Assembly: GCF_002970935.1 (NCBI RefSeq)
Contig: NZ_CP027194.1
Span: 558,001-622,000, forward strand
DNA length: 64,000 bases
Source: Lactobacillus sp. CBA3606
GTDB lineage: Bacteria; Bacillota; Bacilli; Lactobacillales; Lactobacillaceae
Reading direction: 5' to 3'
The notes beneath the pieces were generated by a model that was given only the letters and a program-made list of their open reading frames with translations, had not been told where the DNA came from and made no database searches. Made by a program: the position numbers and the translations under genes. Positions 27,065 to 37,254 of the stretch are shown here, one piece after another (within the stretch, counting starts at the first letter, position 1; each line of letters starts with the position of its first letter).

Positions 27065-28924
27065 TTACTTCTTATCCTTATCTTTATCTAAGTCTTCGAA
27101 GTCACCGTCAACAGTGTTATCATCACCGTTTTCCTTGCTTTGATCAGCGGTATCAGCAGCACCGTTATCATCGCCTTGGGCTTGTTGCGTTTGTTGATAT
27201 AACTTGACTGATAAGTCTTGAACAATCTTGTTCAATTCGTCCTTCTTAGTCTTCATTTCATCAACATTATTGTCATCTTGGGCTTTCTTCAAAGCATCAC
27301 GCGCATCTTGAGCTTGTTTAACTTCATCGTCAGAAACTTTGCCCTTGAGTTCTTTGAGCGTCTTGTCAGTCGTAAAGATTAATTGATCAACTTCGTTCTT
27401 CAAATCAACTTCTTCTTTACGCTTCTTGTCAGCATCTTCGTTTTCTTTGGCTTCCTTGACCATTTGATCAATTTCTTCGTCTGAAAGACCCGATGAACTC
27501 TTGATGGTAATCTTTTGTTCCTTATTAGTTCCCATATCCTTAGCGGAAACATTAACGATCCCGTTCTTATCAATATCGAACTTAACTTCGATTTGAGGCA
27601 CGCCACGTGGGGCTGCAGGGATATCAGTCAATTGGAACCGACCTAAGGTTTTATTATCAGCAGCCATTGGCCGTTCACCTTGCAAGACATGAATGTCAAC
27701 AGCCGGTTGATTATCAGCAGCCGTTGAGAAGACTTGTGACTTGCTAGTTGGAATGGTGGTATTCCGTTCAATTAATTGTGTGAAGACCCCACCCATGGTT
27801 TCAATTCCAAGTGACAATGGCGTAACGTCAAGTAAGACCACGTCTTTAACATCACCGGTAATGACCCCACCTTGAACAGCGGCACCTAAAGCAACCGCTT
27901 CGTCAGGGTTAATTGAATGGTTTGATTCTTTGCCCGTCCACTTTTCAACGGCATCTTGAACAGCTGGAATCCGAGTTGAACCACCGTTTAAGATCACAAC
28001 GTCCAAATCAGAAGCTGTCAAGTTAGCGTCTTTCAAAGCATTTTCAACTGGGATGCGCGTCTTTTCAACTAAGTCAGCAGTCAATTCGTTGAACTTAGCC
28101 CGTGTTAAGGTTTGTTCCAAATGTAAGGGACCACTAGCACCGGCTGAGATAAATGGTAAACTGATTTGAGCTTCAGAAACACCAGAAAGGTCCTTCTTAG
28201 CCTTTTCAGCAGCATCCTTTAACCGTTGTAAGGCCATCTTGTCTTGAGCTAAATCAACGCCGTTATCAGCCTTGAAACTAGCTACTAACCAATCAATGAT
28301 CTTTTGGTCAAAGTCATCCCCACCAAGTTGGGTATCCCCATTGGTTGATAAGACTTCAAACACACCATCGCCTAATTCCAAGATGGAAACATCAAAGGTC
28401 CCACCACCAAGGTCATAAACTAAGATTTTTTCATCTTTATCAGTTTTGTCTAAGCCGTAAGCTAAAGCCGCTGCAGTTGGTTCATTGATAATCCGTTCGA
28501 TATCTAAACCAGCAATTTTACCAGCATCTTTAGTTGCTTGTCGTTGTGCATCATTAAAGTAGGCAGGTACCGTTACAACCGCTTTTTCAACGGTGTCGCC
28601 TAAGTAATCTTCAGCAAAACCTTTAATGTATTGTAAAATCATTGCTGAAATTTGTTGTGGTGTATAATCTTTACCTTCAACGTTTACTTTGTACCCAGCT
28701 TCACCCATGTGACGCTTGATTGAAGCAACCGTGTTAGGGTTAGTGATTGCTTGCCGCTTGGCAACTTCACCAACTTGAGTTTCGCCATCTTTAAATGCAA
28801 CAACTGATGGGACCGTCCGGCCGCCTTCAGGTGTTGTGATAATTTTTGGTTCGCTACCTTCAAGAACTGCGACTGCAGAGTTCGTTGTCCCAAGGTCGAT
28901 ACCGATAATTTTATTACTTGCCAT
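27065..28924 (-). CDS. dnaK: Chaperone DnaK (Hsp70)
   Basis: ATP-dependent chaperone of 619 residues. Nucleotide-binding signatures are [34 protein letters not shown] and [14 protein letters not shown]. The substrate domain (about 390-500) and a C-terminal lid with a Gln/Asp-rich tail ([15 protein letters not shown]) follow. Works with DnaJ and GrpE in protein folding; transcription is under HrcA/CIRCE. Confidence 0.98.
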   Translation of the reverse strand: MASNKIIGIDLGTTNSAVAVLEGSEPKIITTPEGGRTVPSVVAFKDGETQVGEVAKRQAITNPNTVASIKRHMGEAGYKVNVEGKDYTPQQISAMILQYIKGFAEDYLGDTVEKAVVTVPAYFNDAQRQATKDAGKIAGLDIERIINEPTAAALAYGLDKTDKDEKILVYDLGGGTFDVSILELGDGVFEVLSTNGDTQLGGDDFDQKIIDWLVASFKADNGVDLAQDKMALQRLKDAAEKAKKDLSGVSEAQISLPFISAGASGPLHLEQTLTRAKFNELTADLVEKTRIPVENALKDANLTASDLDVVILNGGSTRIPAVQDAVEKWTGKESNHSINPDEAVALGAAVQGGVITGDVKDVVLLDVTPLSLGIETMGGVFTQLIERNTTIPTSKSQVFSTAADNQPAVDIHVLQGERPMAADNKTLGRFQLTDIPAAPRGVPQIEVKFDIDKNGIVNVSAKDMGTNKEQKITIKSSSGLSDEEIDQMVKEAKENEDADKKRKEEVDLKNEVDQLIFTTDKTLKELKGKVSDDEVKQAQDARDALKKAQDDNNVDEMKTKKDELNKIVQDLSVKLYQQTQQAQGDDNGAADTADQSKENGDDNTVDGDFEDLDKDKDKK

Positions 28925-28964
28925 AAATTAACAAACCTCTTTTAAATAGTTTTTTATTTTAATA

Positions 28965-29561
28965 TTATTGCGCCACAACAACCATCGCTGGTCGTAAGGT
29001 GCGGTCTTTAAACATGTACCCTTTTTGCAACACTTTAACCACCGTTTCAGCTGGTTGGTCATCCGTTGCAGGTACCGTTTGAACAGCTTGATGAATAGTC
29101 GGATCAAACGTTGCCCCATCAGCTGAGACTTCAGTAACGTTATTTTTCTTCAAGGCTTCTTGTAAATGACCATAAACCATTTCGACACCCTTCTTCAACT
29201 GTTGTGCAGTCTCATCCGTAGCGTCCGTGGCTAAAGCCCGTTCCAAGTTATCAAGCACTGGTAACACATCTTTAGCTAAGGTTTGACCATCATACTTAAT
29301 AATCGATGCTTGTTCTTTCTTAAACCGATTTTGCATGTTCACAATTTCAGCTTGCGTCCGTAATAATTGGTCATCCTTTTGATCTAATTCTTGCTGCAAA
29401 GCTGCGAGTTTCGCATCTTTAGGATCAACTGGTGCGGTCGCCGTATCGGTTTGTGCATTTGTTTGATCATCAGTTGGTGCGGTTTGATCAGCTGCGGACT
29501 TTGCCGTTTGGCTAGCCGTCTGCTCATCAGCTTGCTCGCTAGTAGTTGGTTTTTTTGCCAA
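28965..29561 (-). CDS. grpE: Nucleotide exchange factor GrpE
   Basis: Releases ADP from DnaK. About 198 residues with a long Gln/Thr/Asp-rich disordered N-terminus, a coiled coil ([20 protein letters not shown]) and the beta-domain ending [11 protein letters not shown] favour the TTG at 29561 ([10 protein letters not shown]), 9 nt after GGGAG; ATG 29570 abuts that site and a GTG at 29585 overlaps the hrcA stop. Confidence 0.93.
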   Translation of the reverse strand: MAKKPTTSEQADEQTASQTAKSAADQTAPTDDQTNAQTDTATAPVDPKDAKLAALQQELDQKDDQLLRTQAEIVNMQNRFKKEQASIIKYDGQTLAKDVLPVLDNLERALATDATDETAQQLKKGVEMVYGHLQEALKKNNVTEVSADGATFDPTIHQAVQTVPATDDQPAETVVKVLQKGYMFKDRTLRPAMVVVAQ

Positions 29562-29581
29562 TGATTTCATCTCCCTGTCCG

Positions 29582-30625
29582 TCACTCATCAAAGTACCGG
29601 TAATATTCTAACAGTTTGCGGGCCAGTTCACGCTGGAACGCGCCCATTAAGCCAATCATCCGTGAGTATGGCATGGCGGTCGGTCCTAGCAAGGCAATCA
29701 TGCCTTGCCCGTGCCGATCAACATCATACGTTGCGGTAATTAAACTATAGTCTTTCAGCAAATCATTGGTAATTTCGTTACCAATTCGTACTTGAATATG
29801 CTGACCAGGCGACCCAATCACATTTGCGAGACTGTCGGTCTGATCAAGCAACGAGTACAATGACTGCATTTCCTTAGGATTCTGCATGGTCGTATAATTA
29901 AATAAATTTAACTTGCCACCCACATAAAATCGTTCAGAAGCTGCCTTGGACAATACACTGCCAAAGATATCCAAGAACCCGTTGGGATTTTGCAAGTACT
30001 GCGATAATTTCAACGGAATTTCTTGCTGTAGCTTTGACAAGACGTCTTGTAACGGCAGGCCAATCAATTGGTCATAAATGAAACGAACAACTGGTTCCAG
30101 CTCATCGCCAGTTAAGTCATTCGGAATTGTAAACGTTTGGTTCTCGACATCACCGTTATTCGTCACTAAGATAGCCATCACCTGATGATTACCTAGTGGG
30201 ACTAACCGGAAGCCACTTAACCGACTGTTCTTTAATTCCGGTCGCAGTGTAAACGTCGTATAACTTGTCAATTGTGACAAAATATCCGCCGATTGTGCGA
30301 CAATCTCATCAATTTTATGAAATTCACCACCCAATGAATGTTGGATGACCTTCAAATCGTTGCCGTCAACTTTTTCAGGCTTCAAGATATGATCAACATA
30401 ATAACGATAGCCTTTAATTGACGGAATCCGACCAGAAGATAGATGCGTTTTGACGATTAGACCTAAATCTTCAAGTTGGGCCATTTCATTACGAATGGTG
30501 GCCGAGCTAACCTTCATGGGCAGCTCTTGGACTAAAGATTTAGACCCGACTGGGTTACCGCCTTCGGTATAGTCACGGACAATAGCCTTCAAAATTAGGC
30601 TTTGTCGTTCAGTTAACGTGATCAT
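29582..30625 (-). CDS. hrcA: Heat-inducible repressor HrcA
   Basis: 347-residue winged-helix repressor that binds CIRCE and needs GroE for activity. The N-terminal DNA-binding domain is [20 protein letters not shown] with [16 protein letters not shown]. It is first in its operon, 10 bp downstream of a CIRCE element, so it represses itself. Start is ATG 30625; GTG 30628 touches the ribosome-binding site. Confidence 0.96.
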   Translation of the reverse strand: MITLTERQSLILKAIVRDYTEGGNPVGSKSLVQELPMKVSSATIRNEMAQLEDLGLIVKTHLSSGRIPSIKGYRYYVDHILKPEKVDGNDLKVIQHSLGGEFHKIDEIVAQSADILSQLTSYTTFTLRPELKNSRLSGFRLVPLGNHQVMAILVTNNGDVENQTFTIPNDLTGDELEPVVRFIYDQLIGLPLQDVLSKLQQEIPLKLSQYLQNPNGFLDIFGSVLSKAASERFYVGGKLNLFNYTTMQNPKEMQSLYSLLDQTDSLANVIGSPGQHIQVRIGNEITNDLLKDYSLITATYDVDRHGQGMIALLGPTAMPYSRMIGLMGAFQRELARKLLEYYRYFDE

Positions 30626-30634
30626 CACCTCTTT

Positions 30635-30661
30635 TTAGCACTTAACTTAATAGAGTGCTAA
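30635..30661. promoter_or_regulatory. CIRCE operator
   Basis: TTAGCACTT-N9-GAGTGCTAA, one mismatch from the canonical 9-9-9 palindrome, lying between the promoter and the hrcA start. Confidence 0.95.
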
Positions 30662-30671
30662 CACAGTTACT

Positions 30672-30700
30672 AATATAACAACCTCTTAGGTTAAAGTCAA
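30672..30700 (-). promoter_or_regulatory. Promoter of hrcA-grpE-dnaK-dnaJ
   Basis: TTGACT (30695-30700), 17-nt spacer, TATATT (30672-30677), with CIRCE immediately downstream. Confidence 0.85.
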
Positions 30701-30770
30701 GGAAAGACAAAGTTTTTTAGCAAAATAATTGTTCGACTGCTAATTTAGCCTAACCGATCACTGAGACCGC

Positions 30771-30798
30771 AAAAAACCTCAGACCACGGTCCAAGGTT
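30771..30798 (-). terminator. Terminator after budA
   Basis: AACCTTGGACC and GGTCTGAGGTT pair on the minus strand with a 2-bp internal mismatch, followed by TTTT. Confidence 0.7.
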
Positions 30799-30816
30799 AA
30801 TGGCAATAATTTGAAT

Positions 30817-31530
30817 TTAGCGTTCGGCACGATTGATAGCCGCATCAATCACTTGATTATCGAACGGTTCTTGTAGATAAGCCGGATTATCAATTGGCAA
30901 ATGCACCTTGAAGTCTGCAAAACGTTGAATTTTAACCGTTGCTTGGTCGATTTCAAACCCCAAGACGTGCCCGCCCAACTGATGGTCGTGACTTAAGAAG
31001 TGCAAGTGAAATCCACCGACTGTTGCACCTTGAAAAAGTTGGGGGGCAAAGTAGCCAATAATCGTACCATCGACAGCTTGCCCTTCAAATTCTGGTTGCT
31101 GAGCCGTAGCCGCTACCAATGGCTGATAAGGTGGCTGCTGCCGTGGTGCGACCCGCGTCTTGATGTGTTTAAAACGACCATCCACTCGGACCGCTGCAAA
31201 AACATTCATTAATTGATAGTCCTTTAATAGCTGCTTTTCAAACGCTGCTTGTGTTAGCGCGGCAACGGGGCTACTCTTCACTGGCTTTTCAAAATGAACG
31301 GAAGCAAATGGCAACGTTTCGGTCGCCGCAATCTCACGAATCTGGCCGTCTTCGCGGGCTTGATAAGCAGTGCCATTTAAAATAATGACCTCCCCATCTA
31401 GCCCATCTAAAGTCCCAATTCCAGTATCACCATGTTTTAACAATTCGCCAGCAGTAATCGTCCCTGTATATAACCCTGGCACCAATAAGCCTAACGTCCC
31501 ATGTTGAAAAATCGTATCTGTTGCTACCAT
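30817..31530 (-). CDS. budA: Alpha-acetolactate decarboxylase
   Basis: Converts alpha-acetolactate to acetoin, diverting pyruvate from acid formation. The 237 residues include the zinc-binding GGFHLHFLSHDHQLGGHVL (HxH plus a third His) and the N-terminal FQHGTLGLLVPGLYTG. Only 3 bp separate it from ribF, so it is probably translated from the truB-ribF-budA transcript, an unusual place for an acetoin gene. Confidence 0.94.
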   Translation of the reverse strand: MVATDTIFQHGTLGLLVPGLYTGTITAGELLKHGDTGIGTLDGLDGEVIILNGTAYQAREDGQIREIAATETLPFASVHFEKPVKSSPVAALTQAAFEKQLLKDYQLMNVFAAVRVDGRFKHIKTRVAPRQQPPYQPLVAATAQQPEFEGQAVDGTIIGYFAPQLFQGATVGGFHLHFLSHDHQLGGHVLGFEIDQATVKIQRFADFKVHLPIDNPAYLQEPFDNQVIDAAINRAER

Positions 31531-31533
31531 TTG

Positions 31534-32538
31534 CTAGTCCTCCTCATCGTTCGCTTTTGCTGTACTCGCCGACCATAATCGCGGTTTGGCCTGGAACGGG
31601 TGGGCCATATAATAGGCCCGGGTCGCTTGTTCATCACTTTTTAGTTGTGTGACTAAATCGGCCGCTGCTGCAAACTTTACTTCACCACGCATCCGATGAC
31701 CCCAGCGAATCACTAAAGTTTGACCATAAATATCACCCGTAAAATCTAATAAATAGATTTCAACGGTAATCGGTCGATCTTGACCAAAAGTAACATTACG
31801 CCCAACTGAAGCCATGCCTTGCACCCACTTTGAGCCAACTTGAACCATCGTGGCATAAATACCAATTCCAGGTACTCGGGTATTGGTATTATGCGCAACA
31901 TTTGCCGTTGGAAAGCCTAACGTTCGCCCACGAGCTTCACCGTGGACAACCACCCCCGTCGTTTCATATTGATAACCTAATAGCTCATTAGCCTCATCAA
32001 TTTGGCCTAAGTCTAGTGCCGTTCGAATCCGAGTTGAACTAATTTTAGCTTGTGCATCAAGTTTTTTAGGCACCTCAATAATGTCAAAACGGCCCTGCGC
32101 ATACGTCCCTAAAAGCGGCATATTTGCAATCGTTGCGGGTCCATAAGTATAGTCAAAACCAGCAACCACCGTCTGCGCATGCAAGCCGACAATTAATTGA
32201 TCGACAAAGACTTGGGGCGGTAAAGCGCCAACGATTGCATCAAAATGTAAAACGTACAATAAATCAACGTCTAATTCGGTCATCAAAGCGGCCTTTTGCT
32301 CGATAGTCGTCAAATAGCGGACTTGTTGTGGGTCTGTTTTTTGAAAAACAACGGAGGGATGTTGATCAAACGTCATCACTGCCAGTCGGGCACCTTGAGC
32401 TCGGGCTACTTTTCGTGCCGTTGCCACCACTTGCTGATGGCCCCGATGTACGCCGTCAAAAAAACCGAGTGCCAAAACAACTGGCCCAGCCGGAATTTGA
32501 CTAGTGACATCAGGATAAGTTAAGTTAATCACCTGCAT
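31534..32538 (-). CDS. ribF: Bifunctional riboflavin kinase/FAD synthetase
   Basis: Makes FMN and FAD. The N-terminal nucleotidyltransferase domain has LGFFDGVHRGHQQVV and ISSTRIRTAL, and the C-terminal flavokinase domain has RTLGFPTANVA and VEIYLLDFTGDIYG. At 334 residues it is slightly longer than usual, with a charged C-terminal tail. It follows truB by 14 bp. Confidence 0.96.
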   Translation of the reverse strand: MQVINLTYPDVTSQIPAGPVVLALGFFDGVHRGHQQVVATARKVARAQGARLAVMTFDQHPSVVFQKTDPQQVRYLTTIEQKAALMTELDVDLLYVLHFDAIVGALPPQVFVDQLIVGLHAQTVVAGFDYTYGPATIANMPLLGTYAQGRFDIIEVPKKLDAQAKISSTRIRTALDLGQIDEANELLGYQYETTGVVVHGEARGRTLGFPTANVAHNTNTRVPGIGIYATMVQVGSKWVQGMASVGRNVTFGQDRPITVEIYLLDFTGDIYGQTLVIRWGHRMRGEVKFAAAADLVTQLKSDEQATRAYYMAHPFQAKPRLWSASTAKANDEED

Positions 32539-32552
32539 GTCAAAAAAACTCC

Positions 32553-33476
32553 TTAATTTACCGAAAACATTTTAAATGGTTTATAACGTTGTTCGGCTTC
32601 ACGATAACCATATAAACATTTTAGACTGCCTTGATAGGTCAATGCAACCAACGTGTCTGCATTAGGCGCTTTTTGTTGGCCTTCGTCAGCCGTTAAAAAG
32701 GCCCCGTTTCGGACACGTTCCCATTGCGCAGCCGTAAGCGCCACTTGGGGATACTGGGTTAAAGCTTGATCGATCGGGGCTAATAAATCGTCAGCGGTCC
32801 CAGCTTCAACTTGAGCCGCAATTTCTTCAAAGGTAACCGTTTGATCCAAGGTAAAGCCGCCGCTCTTTAAGCGCGTTAAATCACTCATCACAGCGGGGAC
32901 GCCTAGCTTTTTACCAACATCAACCGCCAAAGTTCGGACATAAGTCCCCTTGCTACAAGCCACCGTGAAGTAAACCGTCTGTGTTTGCGTGGCATCATCA
33001 TAAGTTGCAGCTTGACGTTGTTTGAAGCTAGCGATTTCAATCTGCCGTTCTGGCCGTGCGACTGTCTCTCCATGCCGTGCATAGTCATATAATCGCCGAC
33101 CATTCACTTTCACCGCTGAAAACATTGGTGGAATTTGGGTAATGGTACCCGTCATTTGGGCTAAAGCCGCATCAATTTCGGTCGCCGTAAACGGCTTGGT
33201 AATTGGCGTTCTTGCAACTTCTTCACCATCTAAATCTTCCGTTGTTGTCGCAAACCCAAAGGTAATACTCCCTTGATATTCTTTGCCAGAAGCGACTAAG
33301 AACTGCACAACTTTGGTCGCATTACCGATACAAATTGGCAACACACCATCGACACTCGGATCGAGGGTGCCAGAATGGCCCACTTTTCTAGTTTGATATA
33401 ATCTACGAATTTTGGCAACGCAGTCAAAACTAGTTAGACCGCGGGGTTTATATAATGGTAAAATTCCATTTGGCAT
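32553..33476 (-). CDS. truB: tRNA pseudouridine-55 synthase
   Basis: Makes psi-55 in the T-loop of tRNAs. The catalytic aspartate is in GHSGTLDPSVDGVLP; KVNGRRLYDYARHG and CSKGTYVRTLAVD are further family motifs. 307 residues is normal. A terminator separates it from rbfA and a TATACT element upstream suggests its own promoter. Confidence 0.96.
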   Translation of the reverse strand: MPNGILPLYKPRGLTSFDCVAKIRRLYQTRKVGHSGTLDPSVDGVLPICIGNATKVVQFLVASGKEYQGSITFGFATTTEDLDGEEVARTPITKPFTATEIDAALAQMTGTITQIPPMFSAVKVNGRRLYDYARHGETVARPERQIEIASFKQRQAATYDDATQTQTVYFTVACSKGTYVRTLAVDVGKKLGVPAVMSDLTRLKSGGFTLDQTVTFEEIAAQVEAGTADDLLAPIDQALTQYPQVALTAAQWERVRNGAFLTADEGQQKAPNADTLVALTYQGSLKCLYGYREAEQRYKPFKMFSVN

Positions 33477-33506
33477 TATTTTTGCTCCTTAAAATTAACT
33501 CTGTTC

Positions 33507-33512
33507 AGTATA
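33507..33512 (-). promoter_or_regulatory. -10 element for truB-ribF-budA
   Basis: TATACT preceded by TGG (extended -10 form) about 30 bp before the truB ATG and just after the rbfA terminator. No clear -35. Confidence 0.5.
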
Positions 33513-33531
33513 CCACACCACTTGGCCGCCA

Positions 33532-33572
33532 AAAAAGCGTCGCCAATCCAAATGGATTGGGCGACGCTTTTT
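33532..33572 (-). terminator. Terminator after rbfA
   Basis: A long stem of AAAAAGCGTCGCC and GGCGACGCTTTTT flanking ATTGG pairings, with T-runs, closing the rimP-rbfA operon. Confidence 0.85.
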
Positions 33573-33588
33573 AAGGTTAACGTCTTGC

Positions 33589-33942
33589 TTAATCTTGACG
33601 TTTCAAGTTGTTAATCAACTGATCAATGTGACTCCCATATTGGACGGAATGATCCCGCTCAAAAGTAAGTTCAGGCGTCTTATAAATACTGAGACGTGAT
33701 CCTAATTCACTCCGAATCAAGCCCTTCGCTTTTTCAAGCCCGGCAGCCGTCTTCGCATCATCTGATGCTTTATCAGATAAAATACTGTAGTAAATCGTTG
33801 CTTGCTGTAAATCGCCCGTTACCGTTACGCCGGTAATCGTCAATCCAGCCACGCGTGGATCACGAACTCGTTTCAATAAAATGTCATCGACTTCGCGTTG
33901 AATCTCTTGCTCTAGTCGACCGACTCGATAATGTTGTGCCAT
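33589..33942 (-). CDS. rbfA: Ribosome-binding factor A
   Basis: 117-residue KH-fold protein for 16S 5'-end maturation and cold adaptation. It shows YRVGRLEQEIQREVDDILL, RDPRVAGLTITGV and LTFERDHSVQYGSHID. It lies 27 bp after infB. Confidence 0.96.
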   Translation of the reverse strand: MAQHYRVGRLEQEIQREVDDILLKRVRDPRVAGLTITGVTVTGDLQQATIYYSILSDKASDDAKTAAGLEKAKGLIRSELGSRLSIYKTPELTFERDHSVQYGSHIDQLINNLKRQD

Positions 33943-33969
33943 CGCTAATGCACCTCCGTTGGCGTCCGT

Positions 33970-36627
33970 TTATTCAACCGGAACTTCCTTCATGACATAA
34001 GCTTCGATAACATCGTTAACACGAATATCGTTATAATCTTCAATCCGTAAACCTAATTCAAAGCCTTGCTTAACTTCCTTAACGTCATCTTTGAAACGTC
34101 GTAAGCTGGCTAACTTGCCATCATAAATAACGACACTATCACGGATAACACGAACACCGGAGTCCCGATGGATCACCCCATCAGTGACCATCCCACCACC
34201 GATTGTACCAATCTTAGAAACCTTATAGATTTCACGGATTTCGGCTTGACCAGTGATTTTTTCTTCGTAAGTTGGTTCGAGCATCCCCTTCATCGCACTT
34301 TCGATTTCGTCGATTGCATTATAAATAACTTGATGCAACCGAATATCAACATCGTCCGTGTCAGCTTGGGACTTGGCTTGTGGCGTTGGCCGCACATTGA
34401 ACCCAATAATGATGGCATTACTTGCTTCTGCTAAAGCGACATCACTTTCGTTAATGGCCCCAACTGCGGTATGGATAATATTGACCCGCACGCCTTCAAC
34501 TTCAATCTTCCGTAAACTACCAGCTAAGGCTTCCACGGAACCTTGAACATCCGCCTTAATAATGACGTCAACTTCTTTAATTTCACCTTGTTTCATTGAA
34601 TCAAACAAGTTATCCAAAGTAACGTGTGCAGTTTGCTTCCGTTCATCCATTAAAGCTTGCTTAGCCCGTTGTTCACCAGCATCACGCGCTGTCTTTTCGT
34701 CATCGAAGACTACGAAACGATCACCAGCTTCAGGAACATCACTTAATCCAGTGATTTCAATTGGCGTTGATGGAATGGCTTCTTTCAGGCGTCGGCCTTG
34801 ATCATTGGTCATCGTCCGTACACGACCATAGGTATTCCCAACAACAACTGGGTCCCCAACATGCATCGTCCCTTGTTGAACCAACAAGGTTGCTGTTGAG
34901 CCTTTACCACGATCTAAACTAGCTTCTAGTACTGAACCAGCCGCATTTTGTTTTGGATTGGCCTTTAATTCTAAGACTTCTGCTTGTAATAAGATCATGT
35001 CCAATAATTCATCCAAGTTCTTACCGAATTTAGCTGAAATTTGAACAAAAATCGTATCGCCACCCCAGTCTTCAGAAATTAACCCATATTCAGTTAATTG
35101 TTCCATGACATGGTTCGGGTTAGCACCTGGCTTGTCAATCTTGTTAACCGCCACAATAATTGGGACCTTGGCAGCTTTCGCATGATTAATCGCTTCGATT
35201 GTTTGTGGCATAACACCATCATCGGCTGCCACAACCAAGACCGTAATATCGGTAATATCAGCACCACGCGCCCGCATTTCTGTAAAGGCCGCATGCCCAG
35301 GTGTATCCAAGAACGTAATCGGTTTACCGGCATGCTTGACCTGGTAAGCCCCAATCGCTTGGGTAATCCCACCAGCTTCACCAGCAGTAACGTGTGTATG
35401 CCGTAACTTATCAAGCAACGTCGTCTTACCATGATCAACGTGACCCATGACTGTAACAACTGGTGCCCGCGTTTCCAAGTTTTCGGTATTGTTGTTTTCA
35501 TCATCGAAGAACTTATCTAAGTCGGTAACATCCACTTGGACTTTTTCTTGAGCATTGATGCCGTAATCAGCTGCTAGAACTTCAATCGTATCCTTATCTA
35601 AGGATTGATTTTGGTTGACCGCCACGCCTAACATAAATAACTTCTTGATAATTTCAGCTGGTTCGCGATGTAAAATTTTACCCAAATCTTGGGCGTTCAT
35701 CCCGATGGTATAAATCAACGTTTCTGGCAATGGCCGGTCTTTACGTACTGAAACCGGCTTGTTGCTAACTTGACGAATCCGTTGATTCTTGCGGCTTTGT
35801 TTCTTATTGCGACGACGGTTGTTATTCCCGCCACGATAACGACTATTACTATTGTTTAAACCGCCACCAAAGCGGCCACTACCATTGCGGCTACTGTTAT
35901 TGTTGTTGCTGCCGCTAGTGGTTCGATTGCTGTTACTGGTCCGATTAGCACTCGTTGTTGACCGGTTACTACTCGTATTTGATCGGTTACTACTGGTGTT
36001 AGAACGATTTGAACTGGTAGTTGACCGGTTTGAACTAGTCGTTGATCGGTTCGTATTGTTGCTAGTACGACTTGAGTTATTCGATGAATTCCGCGAGCCA
36101 GTCGTGTTATTTGAGCGGTTAGCTGAGTTGCCATTACTCCGGCTACTATTGTTACTCGTCCGGTTGTTAGTCGTATTAGAACGACTAGTATTGCCGTTAC
36201 TCCGGTTACTATTAGTCGTATTTGACCGTGAGCTTGATGGTCGTGAATTAGTTGAACTAGTCCGACTACTATTGTTGCTACTCCGGTTTTGGCTACTACT
36301 GTTGCTACTGCTATTATTAGTTTTGTTATTATTTCGATTATTATTCAAAGAATCACCACTCTGTTGATGACGCGAGTTGGATTGCTGCTGGTTAGCAGTT
36401 CGTGTCACACTTTTGGCTTCAGTTTTTGAAGCCGGACTGGTTGCCCCAGTCGTTGTAGATTTCGGATTGGTAACAGTGCGAGCGCCCTTTAACTGCCGCG
36501 CTTCATTGTCACCGAGTGTCGACATATGATTTTTGACGGAGAATCCCAACTGTTGTGCTTGCGCAATCAACTGTTTACTTGGAATATCTAGCTCCTTCGC
36601 TAATTCATAAATTCGCTTTTTCCCCAT
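33970..36627 (-). CDS. infB: Translation initiation factor IF-2
   Basis: Initiation GTPase of 885 residues. The C-terminal ~580 residues are conventional: G1 [15 protein letters not shown]3 [13 protein letters not shown]4 VNKIDKPGA and the fMet-tRNA-binding domain. The N-terminus has the IF2-N helix ([18 protein letters not shown]), then about 200 residues of Asn/Ser/Thr/Arg low complexity (units like RSNTSSN) and a basic [13 protein letters not shown] block. The repeat region is likely disordered and length-variable. Confidence 0.97.
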   Translation of the reverse strand: MGKKRIYELAKELDIPSKQLIAQAQQLGFSVKNHMSTLGDNEARQLKGARTVTNPKSTTTGATSPASKTEAKSVTRTANQQQSNSRHQQSGDSLNNNRNNNKTNNSSSNSSSQNRSSNNSSRTSSTNSRPSSSRSNTTNSNRSNGNTSRSNTTNNRTSNNSSRSNGNSANRSNNTTGSRNSSNNSSRTSNNTNRSTTSSNRSTTSSNRSNTSSNRSNTSSNRSTTSANRTSNSNRTTSGSNNNNSSRNGSGRFGGGLNNSNSRYRGGNNNRRRNKKQSRKNQRIRQVSNKPVSVRKDRPLPETLIYTIGMNAQDLGKILHREPAEIIKKLFMLGVAVNQNQSLDKDTIEVLAADYGINAQEKVQVDVTDLDKFFDDENNNTENLETRAPVVTVMGHVDHGKTTLLDKLRHTHVTAGEAGGITQAIGAYQVKHAGKPITFLDTPGHAAFTEMRARGADITDITVLVVAADDGVMPQTIEAINHAKAAKVPIIVAVNKIDKPGANPNHVMEQLTEYGLISEDWGGDTIFVQISAKFGKNLDELLDMILLQAEVLELKANPKQNAAGSVLEASLDRGKGSTATLLVQQGTMHVGDPVVVGNTYGRVRTMTNDQGRRLKEAIPSTPIEITGLSDVPEAGDRFVVFDDEKTARDAGEQRAKQALMDERKQTAHVTLDNLFDSMKQGEIKEVDVIIKADVQGSVEALAGSLRKIEVEGVRVNIIHTAVGAINESDVALAEASNAIIIGFNVRPTPQAKSQADTDDVDIRLHQVIYNAIDEIESAMKGMLEPTYEEKITGQAEIREIYKVSKIGTIGGGMVTDGVIHRDSGVRVIRDSVVIYDGKLASLRRFKDDVKEVKQGFELGLRIEDYNDIRVNDVIEAYVMKEVPVE

Positions 36628-36641
36628 ATCTTCACCCTCCT

Positions 36642-36947
36642 TTAACTAGTCATGATCGCTACCATCTTCCGCGCAAATCCGCGATCGGTAATCGCATAAA
36701 CGGTGCGTTGATTACCGGTTGCCGTGTTCATTTCCGCTTTTGTAAACGTATCGATCACTGGTACATCATAAAATTGGGCCTTGTCATGAAACTTCTTAGC
36801 AGTCGTGGGACCGGCATCACTGGCAATAAAGACCAATTTTGCCGATTGGTTACGAATTGCAGCTAGGGTTAACCCTTCGCCCGCAATTTGTTTTCTGGCA
36901 CGCCTTGAAAGGCCCAGTAGGTTTAAACAAGCTTGATTAGGCGTCAT
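36642..36947 (-). CDS. ylxQ: L7Ae-family RNA-binding protein YlxQ
   Basis: 101-residue L7Ae/L30e-fold protein, [20 protein letters not shown] with [15 protein letters not shown]. Probably binds K-turn RNA; the role in Firmicutes is unclear. The ATG at 36947 overlaps the ylxR stop by 11 nt. Fixed position between ylxR and infB. Confidence 0.9.
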   Translation of the reverse strand: MTPNQACLNLLGLSRRARKQIAGEGLTLAAIRNQSAKLVFIASDAGPTTAKKFHDKAQFYDVPVIDTFTKAEMNTATGNQRTVYAITDRGFARKMVAIMTS

Positions 36948-37236
36948 CACCGAACAATTCCTTTCGGGCCTGTTGATGATCAACATATGCCACTAAATCA
37001 TCATAGAATGCGGCGTCCACTTTAATCCCAAAAGCCTTATCAAAAGTCTTTTGCTTTTTGGCCTGCGCCGCAATCTTAACATCTAATGCGATATAAGCGC
37101 CACGACCTGGATTTTTACCCGTTGGATCAACGGACACTTCATCTTGCTTGTTTTTAACAACCCGGACTAAGTCTTTCTTGGGATGCATCTCACCCGTTAC
37201 AATATCTTTACGTAACGGCACTTTTCTTTTTTTCAT
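36937..37236 (-). CDS. ylxR: YlxR/RnpM family nucleic-acid-binding protein
   Basis: 99-residue basic protein with KKDLVRVVKNKQDEVSVDPT and the GRGAYI signature. Members have been described as RNase P modulators. It lies in the conserved nusA-ylxR-ylxQ-infB order. Confidence 0.92.
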   Translation of the reverse strand: MKKRKVPLRKDIVTGEMHPKKDLVRVVKNKQDEVSVDPTGKNPGRGAYIALDVKIAAQAKKQKTFDKAFGIKVDAAFYDDLVAYVDHQQARKELFGDDA

Positions 37237-37254
37237 ATCCCGGACCTCCTCTAA

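Noticed and set aside
35852-36367. 171-residue Leu/Val-rich plus-strand ORF
   Set aside because: It is the antisense of the IF-2 Asn/Ser/Arg repeat; codons complementary to AAY/AGY/CGN give Leu/Val/Arg runs. No ribosome-binding site.
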